Positions 17,802 through 25,884 of a stretch of 64,000 nt of DNA are shown one piece after another. Each line of letters starts with the position of its first letter. Position 1 is the stretch's first letter. The stretch comes from an uncultured bacterium (lineage in GTDB: Bacteria > Planctomycetota > UBA1135 > GCA-002686595), in assembly GCA_937910685.1 (NCBI GenBank), contig CALEMP010000204.1:1-64000 (forward strand), given 5' to 3'. The notes below the pieces were generated by a model. That model did no database searches. It saw only the letters and a program-made list of their open reading frames with translations, and was not told the origin of the DNA. A program made the translations under genes and the position numbers.

Positions 17802-19187
17802 ATGAGTGAAGCGAGCAATCCGTCTCTTTTGATCGTCGATGACGATGTGGGCCACGCAGAATCTCTGCAGGACGCACTCGAAATGGACAACTATGAGTGT
17901 CAAGTGGTGCACGGAGGTGCCGAGGCACTCGAGGTCTTGCGCGAGAAGGCGTTCGATGTGGTGTTGACCGATTTGGTCATGGCAGATGTCTCGGGCCTTG
18001 ACCTCTTGCGCGAGTCCCGTAGTTTGCACCCGACTACCCCGGTGCTCATGATCACCGGTCACGCGACCATCGAAACTGCCGTGGACGCCATGCGCCAGGG
18101 GGCTGATGACTACATCGCTAAACCGGTGAATCTGCCGGAACTGCGCGCCAAATTGAACCGGGCGGTGGATCGCGCCCGTTTGCTTGCGGACCACGAAGAG
18201 CTCAAACTTCAAAACGAAGACCTTCGACGTCAGTTGGATGAGCGCTTTGGATTGGAGGGTATCTTGGGGCACTCTCCCCAAATGCAACGGGTGTTCCAGA
18301 TCATCTCCCAGGTGGCCGCGACCCATGCGACGGTCTTGATTTTGGGGGAGAGCGGCACGGGCAAGGAACTCGTGGCCCGCGCGTTGCACCGTTCCAGCCC
18401 ACGGGTCAAACAGAATTTTGTGGCGGTCAATTGCGCCGCCTTGAGCGAGGGACTCATCGAGTCCGAGTTGTTCGGGCACAAGCGTGGTGCATTCACCGGC
18501 GCCGTCACCGAGAAGCAAGGGCGCATCGCCTATGCGGACGGGGGCACTTTGTTCTTGGACGAGGTGGGGGACATGCCCCCTGCGACCCAGGCCAAATTGT
18601 TGCGCGTGTTGGAAAGCCGCGAAGTGGTTCAGGTGGGCGGGCACGAGGCCAAAAAAGTCGACATCCGTTTAGTGGCTGCCACCAACCGGGACCTGCGCAG
18701 CATGGTTGCCGAGGGCTCTTTCCGGGAGGACCTCCTCTTCCGTCTGCAAGTGGTGACCATCGCCCTGCCACCCCTGCGGGACCGGGTGGGGGATTTGCCC
18801 CTGTTGCTCGAGTACTTTGTGCGCACCCTAGCGGCGGAACACGGTCGTCCGGTGACGGGTATTTCCCCCGAGGCGCGGGCGGTGCTGGCTCGCCACGATT
18901 GGCCGGGCAATGTGCGCGAGTTGCGCAATGCGGTGGAGAACATGGTGCTCCTGGCCCAGGGCGAGGCCCTGCAGGTGGGCGACTTGCCCGAGTCGGTTGT
19001 GGCCGCAGGAGGGCAGGTCCGGGGAACTCAGTTGGACTTGGCCGGGCGCTCCCTGGCCGAGATGGAAGAGGCCTTGATTAAGGCCAACCTCGAGCTGATG
19101 GAAGACAACCGCGAACGAACCGCCAAGGTGCTGGGGATCGGCGAGCGTACCCTCTATCGCAAGATCAAAGAGTACGGCCTGCAGTAG
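17802..19187 (+). CDS. Sigma-54-dependent response regulator, NtrC family
   Basis: This 461-residue activator has a receiver domain (VDDDVG acidic pocket, phospho-acceptor Asp57 in VLTDLVM, Lys107 in IAKPV), then a sigma-54 AAA+ domain. Walker A is GESGTGKE at 182-189, the sigma-54 contact loop is GAFTGA at 229-234, and Walker B is FLDEVG at 251-256. The arginine finger region reads DIRLVAATNRDLR. A C-terminal Fis-type helix-turn-helix (KVLGIGERTLYRKIKEYGL) binds DNA. It works with the upstream kinase. A sigma-54-like promoter just before dnaK, 145 bases downstream of this gene, is a possible target. Confidence 0.95.
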   Translation: MSEASNPSLLIVDDDVGHAESLQDALEMDNYECQVVHGGAEALEVLREKAFDVVLTDLVMADVSGLDLLRESRSLHPTTPVLMITGHATIETAVDAMRQGADDYIAKPVNLPELRAKLNRAVDRARLLADHEELKLQNEDLRRQLDERFGLEGILGHSPQMQRVFQIISQVAATHATVLILGESGTGKELVARALHRSSPRVKQNFVAVNCAALSEGLIESELFGHKRGAFTGAVTEKQGRIAYADGGTLFLDEVGDMPPATQAKLLRVLESREVVQVGGHEAKKVDIRLVAATNRDLRSMVAEGSFREDLLFRLQVVTIALPPLRDRVGDLPLLLEYFVRTLAAEHGRPVTGISPEARAVLARHDWPGNVRELRNAVENMVLLAQGEALQVGDLPESVVAAGGQVRGTQLDLAGRSLAEMEEALIKANLELMEDNRERTAKVLGIGERTLYRKIKEYGLQ

Positions 19188-19331
19188 CGCCGCAGGACGG
19201 CTGCCACCCTGGCAGGCAGTAGGTCTAGCCCTTCCGGGGCCTGCCAATCTGGCGTAATCGGAGCCGGGCTGAGAGCCCTAGGGTAATCGTAACCCTTTTG
19301 TGGCACTCGGGTTAAGGCACCGAGAGGGCGA

Positions 19332-19347
19332 TGGCACGGGGTTTGAT
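19332..19347 (+). promoter_or_regulatory. Candidate sigma-54 (-24/-12) promoter upstream of dnaK
   Basis: The bases read TGGCACG, four bases, then TTGAT. The consensus is TGGCACG-N4-TTGC(A/T), so all conserved positions match except the C of the -12 GC, which is A. Transcription would start near 19358, leaving a leader of roughly 33 bases before the dnaK ATG. The gene just upstream encodes a sigma-54 activator, which makes this more credible. The mismatch in the -12 element keeps it tentative. A nearby inverted repeat (CTCGG 19306-19310, CCGAG 19320-19324, spacing nine) has CIRCE-like spacing but not the CIRCE sequence. Confidence 0.35.
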
Positions 19348-19390
19348 TGTTCTCTTGCACAACGCCCGGTTCGCGCCGGGCCAAAACATC

Positions 19391-21295
19391 ATGAGCAACT
19401 CCAAGATCATCGGCATTGACCTGGGCACCACCAACTCGGTGGTCTCCGTCCTAGAAGGGGGCGAGCCCGTCGTCATCACTAACCTCGAAGGAAACCGTAC
19501 CACGCCCAGCGTGGTGGCATTCACCCAGGACGGCCAGCGCCTCGTGGGCGCCGCCGCCAAGCGCCAAGCGGTGACCAACCCCACCCGTACCATCGCTTCC
19601 ATCAAGCGCTTCATGGGCCGTCGGCACCACGAGGTCGCCCAGGAAGAAAAGTCCGTGCCCTTCAAGTTAGTGGGTGGCCCCGAAGACCTGGTCAAGGTGG
19701 ACATGGGCGACAAGCAGTACACACCCCCCGAGCTCAGCGCCCTGGTGCTTTCTTCCTTGAAGGAAGCCGCCGAGGCCTACTTGGGCGAGAAGGTCGAGCG
19801 CGCGGTGATCACCGTTCCCGCCTACTTCAACGACAGTCAGCGTCAGGCAACCAAAGACGCAGGCACCATCGCCGGTTTGGTGGTGGAGCGCATCATCAAC
19901 GAGCCCACCGCGGCCACCTTGGCCTTTGGTCTCGACAAGAAGAAAGAGGGCAAAGTCGCGGTCTATGACCTGGGCGGCGGAACCTTTGACATCTCGGTGC
20001 TCGACATCGGTGATGGGGTCTTTGAAGTGTTGGCCACCAACGGCGACACCCACCTGGGCGGCGACGACTTTGACGACATCCTGGTGAACTTCGTGGCCGA
20101 CGGCTTCAAGCAAGAGCACGGAGTCGATCTGCGCGCGGATCCCATGGCTTTGCAGCGCCTCAAGGAGGCCTGCGAGAAGACCAAGTGCGAGTTGTCCTCG
20201 GCAACAGCCAGCGACATCAACTTGCCCTTCATCACGGCGGACGCCAGCGGTCCGAAGCACCTCACCTTGAACATCACCCGGGCCAAATTTGAGTCCCTGG
20301 TGGAGAACCTGGTGGAACGCTCCATGCTGCCGGTCAAGCAAGCCCTGAAGGACGCGGGTCTGAGCCCGGGCGACGTGGACGATGTGCTGCTGGTGGGTGG
20401 TTCCACCCGCATGCCCATGGTGCAAAAGGCGGTCACCGATTACTTCGGCAAGGAACCCAACCGTGGGGTGAACCCCGACGAGGTGGTGGCCCTTGGAGCC
20501 GCGATCCAGGGCGGAGTCCTGGCGGGCGAGGTCAAGGGCGTGCAGCTCTTGGACGTGACGCCTCTTTCCCTGGGCATCGAGACTCTGGGAGGCGTGATGA
20601 CTGCCCTGGTCGAGCGTAACACCACGATCCCTACCAGTAAGTCTCAGGTCTTTTCCACGGCCCAAGACAACCAGCCCTCGGTGGACATCAAGGTCTTCCA
20701 AGGAGAGCGTGAATTTGCCAAGGACAACCGTCTGTTGGGGAACTTCGTTCTGTCTGACCTTCCCGCAGCCCAACGCGGCACCCCGCAGATCGAGGTCTCC
20801 TTTGACCTGGACGCCAACGGCATCTTGCACGTCAAGGCCTTGGACAAGGGTACCGGCAAGGAGCAGTCCATCGAGATCGAAGCGAACTCCGGCCTGTCCG
20901 ACGAGGAAGTGGAGCGCATGCACCAAGAGGCTGAAGCCAACAAGGAGGTCGATCAGGCCCGCCGCGAGTTGGTGGACCAGCAGAACCAAGCCGACCAGAT
21001 TGTGCACGAAGCCAAGAAGCAAATGACCGAGCACGGTGACAAGCTTTCGGCCGAGGACAAGACCGAAGTCGAAGAGGCCATTGCGGATCTTGAGAAGCAT
21101 GCCGCTGGCGAAGATAAAGCTGCCCTGGACGCATGCCTTGAAGCCTTCCATCAGAAGGCCATGAAACTCGGCCAGGCTGTGCAGGAGGCCCAACAGGCTG
21201 AAGCTCAGGCCGCCGGTGCCGAAGGTGCCCCTAGTGCGGAAGAGGGCAGTGGAGACGACGAGCCGGTGGACGCCGACTTCGAAGTCAAGAACTGA
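19391..21295 (+). CDS. dnaK: Molecular chaperone DnaK (Hsp70)
   Basis: This ATP-dependent chaperone folds and refolds proteins in the cytosol. The 634-residue length is normal. The N-terminal [20 protein letters not shown], the phosphate loops [15 protein letters not shown] and [13 protein letters not shown], and the linker [18 protein letters not shown] are all intact. The lid ends with an acidic tail closing in DADFEVKN. The ATG at 19391 gives the family N-terminus; an ATG at 19331 lies inside the candidate sigma-54 promoter and is unlikely to be used. No grpE or dnaJ adjoins it, so it is separate from the usual heat-shock operon. A strong hairpin follows at 21350-21388. Confidence 0.97.
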   Translation: MSNSKIIGIDLGTTNSVVSVLEGGEPVVITNLEGNRTTPSVVAFTQDGQRLVGAAAKRQAVTNPTRTIASIKRFMGRRHHEVAQEEKSVPFKLVGGPEDLVKVDMGDKQYTPPELSALVLSSLKEAAEAYLGEKVERAVITVPAYFNDSQRQATKDAGTIAGLVVERIINEPTAATLAFGLDKKKEGKVAVYDLGGGTFDISVLDIGDGVFEVLATNGDTHLGGDDFDDILVNFVADGFKQEHGVDLRADPMALQRLKEACEKTKCELSSATASDINLPFITADASGPKHLTLNITRAKFESLVENLVERSMLPVKQALKDAGLSPGDVDDVLLVGGSTRMPMVQKAVTDYFGKEPNRGVNPDEVVALGAAIQGGVLAGEVKGVQLLDVTPLSLGIETLGGVMTALVERNTTIPTSKSQVFSTAQDNQPSVDIKVFQGEREFAKDNRLLGNFVLSDLPAAQRGTPQIEVSFDLDANGILHVKALDKGTGKEQSIEIEANSGLSDEEVERMHQEAEANKEVDQARRELVDQQNQADQIVHEAKKQMTEHGDKLSAEDKTEVEEAIADLEKHAAGEDKAALDACLEAFHQKAMKLGQAVQEAQQAEAQAAGAEGAPSAEEGSGDDEPVDADFEVKN

Positions 21296-21349
21296 CGCCT
21301 TTTCAATTGGTCAGGATCTTTCCCAGTGAAAGTTCCAGACCCAAATCAA

Positions 21350-21388
21350 GCGCCGGCCGCGTCCCTTGAACAGGGACGCGGCCGGCGC
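21350..21388 (+). terminator. Perfect 17-bp GC-rich hairpin after dnaK
   Basis: Bases 21350-21366 and 21372-21388 are exact reverse complements, separated by the loop TGAAC. It begins 54 bases after the dnaK stop. No T-run follows on either strand, so it may work as a strong pause or RNA-stabilising end rather than a classical intrinsic terminator. It could serve both dnaK and the convergent small gene at 21424-21633. Confidence 0.6.
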
Positions 21389-21423
21389 GCGTTAAGAGCT
21401 GGGGTGCCCGCAGATCTGATTGG

Positions 21424-21633
21424 TTAGCAGATCCAGCGCAACTCTTCAAAGGGCATGCAACTTGGCTGCCGCGGAATTTCCCGTGAGCTGCGGAAAGGGC
21501 CCATGGACGTGGGCCATTCCCGCAGGTGCGGGGGGAAGGGCGGCGCGGGCAGTTGGCCCGTATGGCTCAGGGTGAACGCCAGCATGAGGGCGGGTGCCAC
21601 AAAGGCCGAGAAAATTAAGATGGCTACAGTCAT
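21424..21633 (-). CDS. Small membrane protein (69 residues), unknown function
   Basis: The ATG at 21633 is preceded by a perfect GGAGGT (complement of 21641-21646) at seven bases, unusually strong for this window. The product has one N-terminal hydrophobic helix (VAILIFSAFVAPALMLAF) and then a Pro/Arg-rich tail with two cysteines, ending ELRWIC. An upstream in-frame ATG at 21654 lacks a ribosome-binding site. It is convergent with dnaK. No family was recognised. The ribosome-binding site and membrane helix make it more likely real than chance, but the length keeps this uncertain. Confidence 0.5.
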   Translation of the reverse strand: MTVAILIFSAFVAPALMLAFTLSHTGQLPAPPFPPHLREWPTSMGPFRSSREIPRQPSCMPFEELRWIC

Positions 21634-21654
21634 GTGAATTACCTCCACCAGCAC

Positions 21655-22043
21655 ATCCGCTCGGGTCAGAGGGGTAGGGGGCGGAAAACCCGAGATTCCC
21701 CAGAGAGGGCGCCCCTAGAGCCCTAGGGCGATCTTTTTCGGTGCAAAAAAGACCCCGGCACGAACAGGATGGGGCGGGAAGCCTTCAAAGCTCGATTCTT
21801 AGCGCAGGGACCGCGCCCGACCTTTCGGTATCCAAAGACCTCTCTAGGCCCTTAGGGACTCTGAAGGGACTTTGGATAGGTAGGCTTCAGGGTGTCCTGA
21901 ACAAAAGGAAAAAAGAAAAAGCAAAGCATCTACCTTTCCTTGCTCTTCAAGCTCTTACTTATATAGGCGAAGGAGGAGGCCCTGTTCTCCCCGGAATTTT
22001 CTAAAAAAGTACAGGCTTATCTTTGATACAGAAGGAAACAGCC
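21655..22043. other. Gene-free, AT-richer region with inverted repeat
   Basis: No coding frame is convincing here. The stretch from about 21895 to 22020 is clearly richer in A and T than its surroundings. A 9-bp inverted repeat (TATCCAAAG at 21829-21837, CTTTGGATA at 21870-21878) encloses 32 bases with further complementarity, so it may form a structured leader or operator. A second hairpin-like element at about 21709-21728 is followed by T5 on the plus strand. Promoters for the small genes on either side probably lie here, but none can be assigned. Confidence 0.4.
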
Positions 22044-22475
22044 ATGGGTAGAAAGTTTGAACCAGAGGCCTTTGATGCCGGGAAGTATGATACGGGGATT
22101 TCTGTGGCGAAGGCCATTGTAGCCCTTGGCTGGTGCGTGGCAGGAGTTGGACTATTTACCCTAGTGCAGGACATGGGTGACGCGAGTGGGGCCTTGAAGG
22201 TTGCTCTTCGAGGGGGGCTTGACGTTGGTCCCCTATTCTTATTCCTGCTGCCCTCTTTGGGAACACTCGTCGGAGGACTGATGCTTGTCGCTTCAGGTCA
22301 GGTCATTCGAGCAATATTCGATGGTGCTAATGCCGCTAGGCAAATCCTTATCATTACCCGCAGAGCCAAATCCCGTACGGGATCTGGGTCCGCCCCAAGC
22401 CAACGCCAACCAACCTCTGACTGCATGAGAGGAACTTCTCAGCTTAGGTTGGAGGTTGTTAGGCTCTACCCATGA
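22044..22475 (+). CDS. Small two-helix membrane protein, unknown function
   Basis: The ATG at 22044 follows an AGAAGGAA ribosome-binding site at a good distance. The 143-residue product has two hydrophobic helices (AKAIVALGWCVAGVGLFTLV and FLFLLPSLGTLVGGLMLVA). They are followed by GQVIRAIFDGANAARQIL, a segment I associate with a recurrent family of small bacterial membrane proteins. After about residue 113 the sequence becomes Ser/Thr/Arg-rich and may be unconserved or frameshifted. Its stop overlaps the start of the DUF1737 gene (ATGA), indicating a two-gene operon. Function unknown. Confidence 0.65.
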   Translation: MGRKFEPEAFDAGKYDTGISVAKAIVALGWCVAGVGLFTLVQDMGDASGALKVALRGGLDVGPLFLFLLPSLGTLVGGLMLVASGQVIRAIFDGANAARQILIITRRAKSRTGSGSAPSQRQPTSDCMRGTSQLRLEVVRLYP

Positions 22476-22627
22476 CTAACTGCACGCAATACACAGTGAT
22501 AAAGAGCCTCGCCTTGCCAGACCTTGTAAATGAGGTCAACCAACACATCCAAGATGGATGGCAACCTCAAGGGGGAGTGGCCAAAGAGCACCATCAGGGC
22601 TTGTATTTCCAAGCGATGGTTAAATAG
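22472..22627 (+). CDS. DUF1737-like small protein (51 residues)
   Basis: The ATG at 22472 overlaps the upstream stop as ATGA, and a GGAGGT lies at 22451-22456. The whole product matches the DUF1737 pattern: YTVIKSLALPDLVNEVN, then the signature IQDGWQPQGGV, and the end GLYFQAMVK. DUF1737 proteins are about 50-60 residues and have no established function; the fold resembles a small alpha-beta unit. The gene is too short for common length cut-offs and would easily be missed. Coupling to the membrane protein suggests a joint role. Family identity is recalled from its signature, not searched. Confidence 0.8.
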   Translation: MTNCTQYTVIKSLALPDLVNEVNQHIQDGWQPQGGVAKEHHQGLYFQAMVK

Positions 22628-23294
22628 TAGCGGAGGTAAGGAGTCATTCCCTCGACCTTGCAGACGGGTTAAGCAAATTCACAGGACTCAAGCCTCTACC
22701 TACAACTTGAAGGGTCAACCTGGAAGGATTCTCCTGTTCCTTCCATTCAGGTAACACTACCAGCGTGTTAGCTAAGCTCTCTAAGGTCAGCCTTCAAAGG
22801 CCCCGATCACTCCGGGAGCAGAGCCGTTGTGTGCCATCGTCATCCTCTCCTTGGTTGGCGGGCTCGACGAGTTCGTATCTTCTAGAGGGGAGGGGCCTGG
22901 CAGGTGAAGAGGCCAAGTGCGGCAAGTTCAACGAGTGGAAGGGAGAGGATGAGCGGTGTAGCTTTCATGGTTTGAGTGGGTTGCATTCCATTGGCACGCT
23001 GCGCAGGACGGGTTGATCGGGGGAGAGTCAGGAGTCCAGTCTGCCCTATTTGGGGCGGTTGGGCTCTCATAGGCGCTGGACTCGTTTTGGGGGACACCCC
23101 AGAACGAGTCACTGGCCTCGATAGAAATCCAGGCCATGGACTGTGCCTACGAAAGCGCCTCGCAGTGCGGGTCGCTTCTTTCGTTCTGGCAGGTTCATGA
23201 ACGACTGCCCGAGCAGCGTACTGGTCTTGCCATCCAAAAGCCCCCTCGGGCGCCTCATCACATTGCTGTGAATTCGGAGGCTAATTCCCCAGCT
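22628..23294. other. Gene-free region with a strong hairpin
   Basis: This 667-base gap holds only short open frames without recognisable similarity, ribosome-binding sites or hydrophobic or domain patterns. It could be decayed coding sequence or house a noncoding RNA. The only clear structure is the hairpin at 23079-23110. No tRNA fold, insertion-sequence end or repeat array was found. Confidence 0.45.
23079..23110. repeat. Inverted repeat, 14-bp stem with GACA loop
   Basis: Left arm 23079-23092 (GACTCGTTTTGGGG) pairs with right arm 23097-23110 (CCCCAGAACGAGTC) with a single G-T wobble on the plus strand, closing a GACA loop. No T-run follows on either strand, so it is not a typical intrinsic terminator. 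It stands in a gene-free region, 185 bases from the end of the minus-strand gene at 23295. Confidence 0.7.
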
Positions 23295-25250
23295 TCAGGG
23301 ATGCTCAGCAATCAGCTCGACCTGCACTGCGCGCTGGATGGTGTCCCGCAAGTCAAGCCGAATGGGGGCGATCGCGCGATATCCCATTAGCTTGGGCAGA
23401 GTGATCTCGTAGATCTCCGGGTTCGAAAACGAAAGTTCGATCAGGGCGGATCCCATTGCTCCGCCACTGGTCACAAAGGTGCTGGCGGTCAACCTGCCGT
23501 CGCCCGAGATGCTTTTGGTGGTCAATTGACCGAGAATCATGGGGTCAAGGGGAATCGGGACCCGGCTTTCGTGCAGGTGCAAGGTCGCCGAGGTCGGAGG
23601 GACCAGGTCATTGAGCAAGAGCACCAGGTCATTCGAGCCAGACGCTACGGAATAGCGCTCCATCCCACCACAGCCCCTCATGGTGAGGCCGTTCACTTGA
23701 TGCAGTTCTGAACTGCAGAGGACTTGGATTTCGCCCGGGGCGCAGGCGAAGCTGAAGCTGCCATCGTCGAGCCGGAGCGCACTTGAGTAGGTCCGGAAAA
23801 GTCGCGACCAGAGGACCTTGGGTGCACTCCCGGCCGGGCACTCACGAGGTTCGATGTGGAAATGGACACGGGCTGCGACTTCAGCCGTCAGTGTGGGACG
23901 ACGGCTGTGGGACGACTCGTCAACTGTGATTTCAAAGGACTGCTGGAGGGGCTCCAGTTCAAGATAGTAGGTTCCGAAAGGCACAGCATTGAATGACCAG
24001 TTGATCGTCGTGCCCGCCTGCGCCCAATCGTCCGGTCGCTGGCGGAATACTTCTCGATATCCAGAGGCATTCGTTCTTCCAAGAATGAGGTTGGGGGCGA
24101 GACCTTGATTGGCCGCTGGCCAAATGAGACGACCCTGGACCACGGGGGCCACCTCGTGCCTCTGATACATAAGGGTCGTGGTCTTGCCAGCACTCAAGAC
24201 AACTGGCTGTTCCCGGAGCAAGATGGCCCCGTCCTTGCTCTCGGGGCCGATTTCAAAGCGGGCGGAATACTCGCCCGGGGGAAGACCGCTGAGTTCCACA
24301 ATTCCATCGGCGTCAAGGTCGATCAAGATGTCGCTTCTAACTGGCCATCTAGAACTGCGCAGGGTGAGTCGCGAGGGAATCGGCTCCGGAGCGGTATTCT
24401 CTACGGCCACGCGAGCGCCCCGCGCTAGAGCCACAGTCTGCAAACTGCCATTACGATCACCCGCAACCGTCACGACGCGCCAGGCATGGGTATCGGGAGC
24501 GCCAATCCAGTAGGTGGTTGCGCCCTCTTGGCGCGAGAGAATCAGCGGCGAAGAGCCACCAGACACGTCTGTGCGTTGCTGCCAACCGTCAGGAGGCAGT
24601 CCATTCTCAGCCTGTTTCATAGACCGAACAGGCACTGCCATCACGCCGTGCAGGCTCTCTCCCGATTCCTCATCAATGACCCGCAGCCCACTTCCTGCAG
24701 GGATGTCGACTTCGATCACGAGCACGCAAGATTCAGACACGCTGTACTCGGTTAGGCGGGGAACTCCGAAAAGGCCATTCAAGCCCAGGTCGGTCAGCAC
24801 CAGCTTCCCCGACCATCCCTCTAGATACCAATGCCCATCCGTGATCCACTGAGTCGTCTTCACTGATCCGTCCTGATCGCTCCATGTCAAGTGCCCCCGA
24901 GCTGCGGGGAGCCGACGCCCATCATGGTCGAACAAGTGCACTTCCCCTGTGATCTGGATCAGGCCCGGGTTGTCGGGGGCCTTTTCCGGTGCCCGCGCTC
25001 CCGCTGACTTGCCCGGGGGCTGATCCTTGTTCACTTCCGTGGCCTCGCCACCCGCAAGTCTATTTACATGCACCAATTGAGGAGGTGCATCGCCTTCGGG
25101 CGCACCCTCCTTTGTCAAAGAACCATAGAGCAACGCTGCGAGGAGTACTGCGGCAGCGGTTACGGCAGGGACACCGAGGCGAGGCGGAAGATACTTCCTT
25201 CTGACGAATGCCACGCTTCGATTGGCCAGATTCAAGCGCACCTCGTGCAC
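23295..25250 (-). CDS. Large single-pass membrane protein with beta-sandwich repeats
   Basis: The protein (about 651 residues) has a basic N-terminus and one membrane helix (GVPAVTAAAVLLAALLYGSL), so most of it would lie outside the cytoplasmic membrane. After a Pro/Ala-rich linker come repeated beta-sandwich segments of the carboxypeptidase-regulatory or prealbumin type (ELSGLPPGEYSARFEIGP, VPFGTYYLELEP, AGKTTTLMYQ). No catalytic motif was seen. The start is uncertain. GTG at 25250 overlaps the upstream Cys-rich gene by 19 bases, while TTG at 25388 would overlap it by 157 bases with a poorly conserved-looking basic leader. The overlap implies co-transcription with the Cys-rich gene. Confidence 0.75.
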   Translation of the reverse strand: MHEVRLNLANRSVAFVRRKYLPPRLGVPAVTAAAVLLAALLYGSLTKEGAPEGDAPPQLVHVNRLAGGEATEVNKDQPPGKSAGARAPEKAPDNPGLIQITGEVHLFDHDGRRLPAARGHLTWSDQDGSVKTTQWITDGHWYLEGWSGKLVLTDLGLNGLFGVPRLTEYSVSESCVLVIEVDIPAGSGLRVIDEESGESLHGVMAVPVRSMKQAENGLPPDGWQQRTDVSGGSSPLILSRQEGATTYWIGAPDTHAWRVVTVAGDRNGSLQTVALARGARVAVENTAPEPIPSRLTLRSSRWPVRSDILIDLDADGIVELSGLPPGEYSARFEIGPESKDGAILLREQPVVLSAGKTTTLMYQRHEVAPVVQGRLIWPAANQGLAPNLILGRTNASGYREVFRQRPDDWAQAGTTINWSFNAVPFGTYYLELEPLQQSFEITVDESSHSRRPTLTAEVAARVHFHIEPRECPAGSAPKVLWSRLFRTYSSALRLDDGSFSFACAPGEIQVLCSSELHQVNGLTMRGCGGMERYSVASGSNDLVLLLNDLVPPTSATLHLHESRVPIPLDPMILGQLTTKSISGDGRLTASTFVTSGGAMGSALIELSFSNPEIYEITLPKLMGYRAIAPIRLDLRDTIQRAVQVELIAEHP

Positions 25251-25657
25251 GCCGGCAGATAGAACTTTCCGAGTGGGAGAGTGACCGTGCAGCTCCACAG
25301 TCCAGTGACGTGGTCCTTCTTTGGTTTGTGGATCGTGTCGGTGGGTTGTAAATCGACGATTCCTTCGCAGGCTTCGTTTTCCGGGCAATCTTCAGTCACG
25401 CAGCTTGCGCCCGAGGCTGAAAATAGCTTGCTCTTGAGATCTGCGAGAGCTGCGGCGCACGCGCCGGAGCTCGTGACATGGCCTGAAGAGCTGCCAGCAA
25501 GGCCCGGCGAGACAAGTGCGGCGGTTCCAGTGCTACCGCACGCAATCTGCTCGCCGTTCGGGTGAGGCATTGATGCAATAGCGCTGACAGATGTCAGAAC
25601 CAAGAAAACGCCAAGAATCATCTGTGTCGGTTTCATGTGTGTCGGTTTCATGCTCAT
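25232..25657 (-). CDS. Small secreted cysteine-rich protein
   Basis: From ATG at 25657 the product is 141 residues. A Sec signal peptide is clear (MILGVFLVLTSVSAIAS), with cleavage probably before MPHPNGEQ. The mature part has eight cysteines (in IACGS, SGACA, GASCVTEDC, NEACEG, WSCTV, and the closing PACTRCA), an even number suited to four disulfides. Several in-frame Met codons precede the signal because of a 15-base tandem duplication (25622-25651), so the exact start may be 25657, 25651, 25636 or 25621. It overlaps the following large membrane protein gene. No family was recognised. Confidence 0.68.
   Translation of the reverse strand: MSMKPTHMKPTQMILGVFLVLTSVSAIASMPHPNGEQIACGSTGTAALVSPGLAGSSSGHVTSSGACAAALADLKSKLFSASGASCVTEDCPENEACEGIVDLQPTDTIHKPKKDHVTGLWSCTVTLPLGKFYLPACTRCA
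25622..25651 (-). repeat. 15-bp tandem duplication at the start of the Cys-rich gene
   Basis: On the minus strand the unit ATGAAACCGACACA(C/G) occurs twice in a row and is followed by a third ATG. It repeats the residues MKPTH/MKPTQ and supplies several possible initiation codons immediately before the signal peptide. Confidence 0.8.
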
Positions 25658-25884
25658 GCGGCGTGTCCGTGGGATGCCCCCCAAAACGCGTCCAGTCGCT
25701 ATGAGAGTTTGGGTACATGAGGGGTAGGAGCACCCAGTGGTGCCGGGGGTGTCCCCGAGCTGTGCACCCGGAGATGGAGCGTAGCGGAGTCGGAGGGCGC
25801 ACAGCTCGCCGCTCTCTGCTGAGGCTGTAGCTTGGTCTTTAAAAAAAATCTTTAAGACGGTTCGTTTTCCCCTTCGGAAAGAGC
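25658..25884. other. Gap with inverted repeat between sulfatase and Cys-rich gene
   Basis: Perfect 9-base arms (GAGCTGTGC 25757-25765, GCACAGCTC 25799-25807) enclose 33 bases. Nearer the sulfatase stop, an A8 run at 25841-25848 (T8 on the minus strand) lies within a short imperfect inverted repeat, and may weakly terminate sulfatase transcription. The promoter of the Cys-rich gene probably lies here but was not identified. Confidence 0.45.

Noticed and set aside
19302-19316. Second sigma-54-like box TGGCAC-N5-TTAAG upstream of dnaK
   Set aside because: The -12 element lacks both G and C; the element at 19332-19347 fits far better.
19306-19324. CIRCE-like operator (CTCGG-N9-CCGAG)
   Set aside because: Only the nine-base spacing agrees; the arms do not match TTAGCACTC/GAGTGCTAA.
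19667-21193. Long open frame (about 508 codons) on the strand opposite dnaK
   Set aside because: It mirrors the codon structure of dnaK, shows no domain, and has His/Leu/Gly-rich shadow composition typical of antisense frames in GC-rich genes.
22765-23200. Several short frames in the gene-free gap
   Set aside because: None has a ribosome-binding site, hydrophobic signal or domain, and they overlap each other on both strands.
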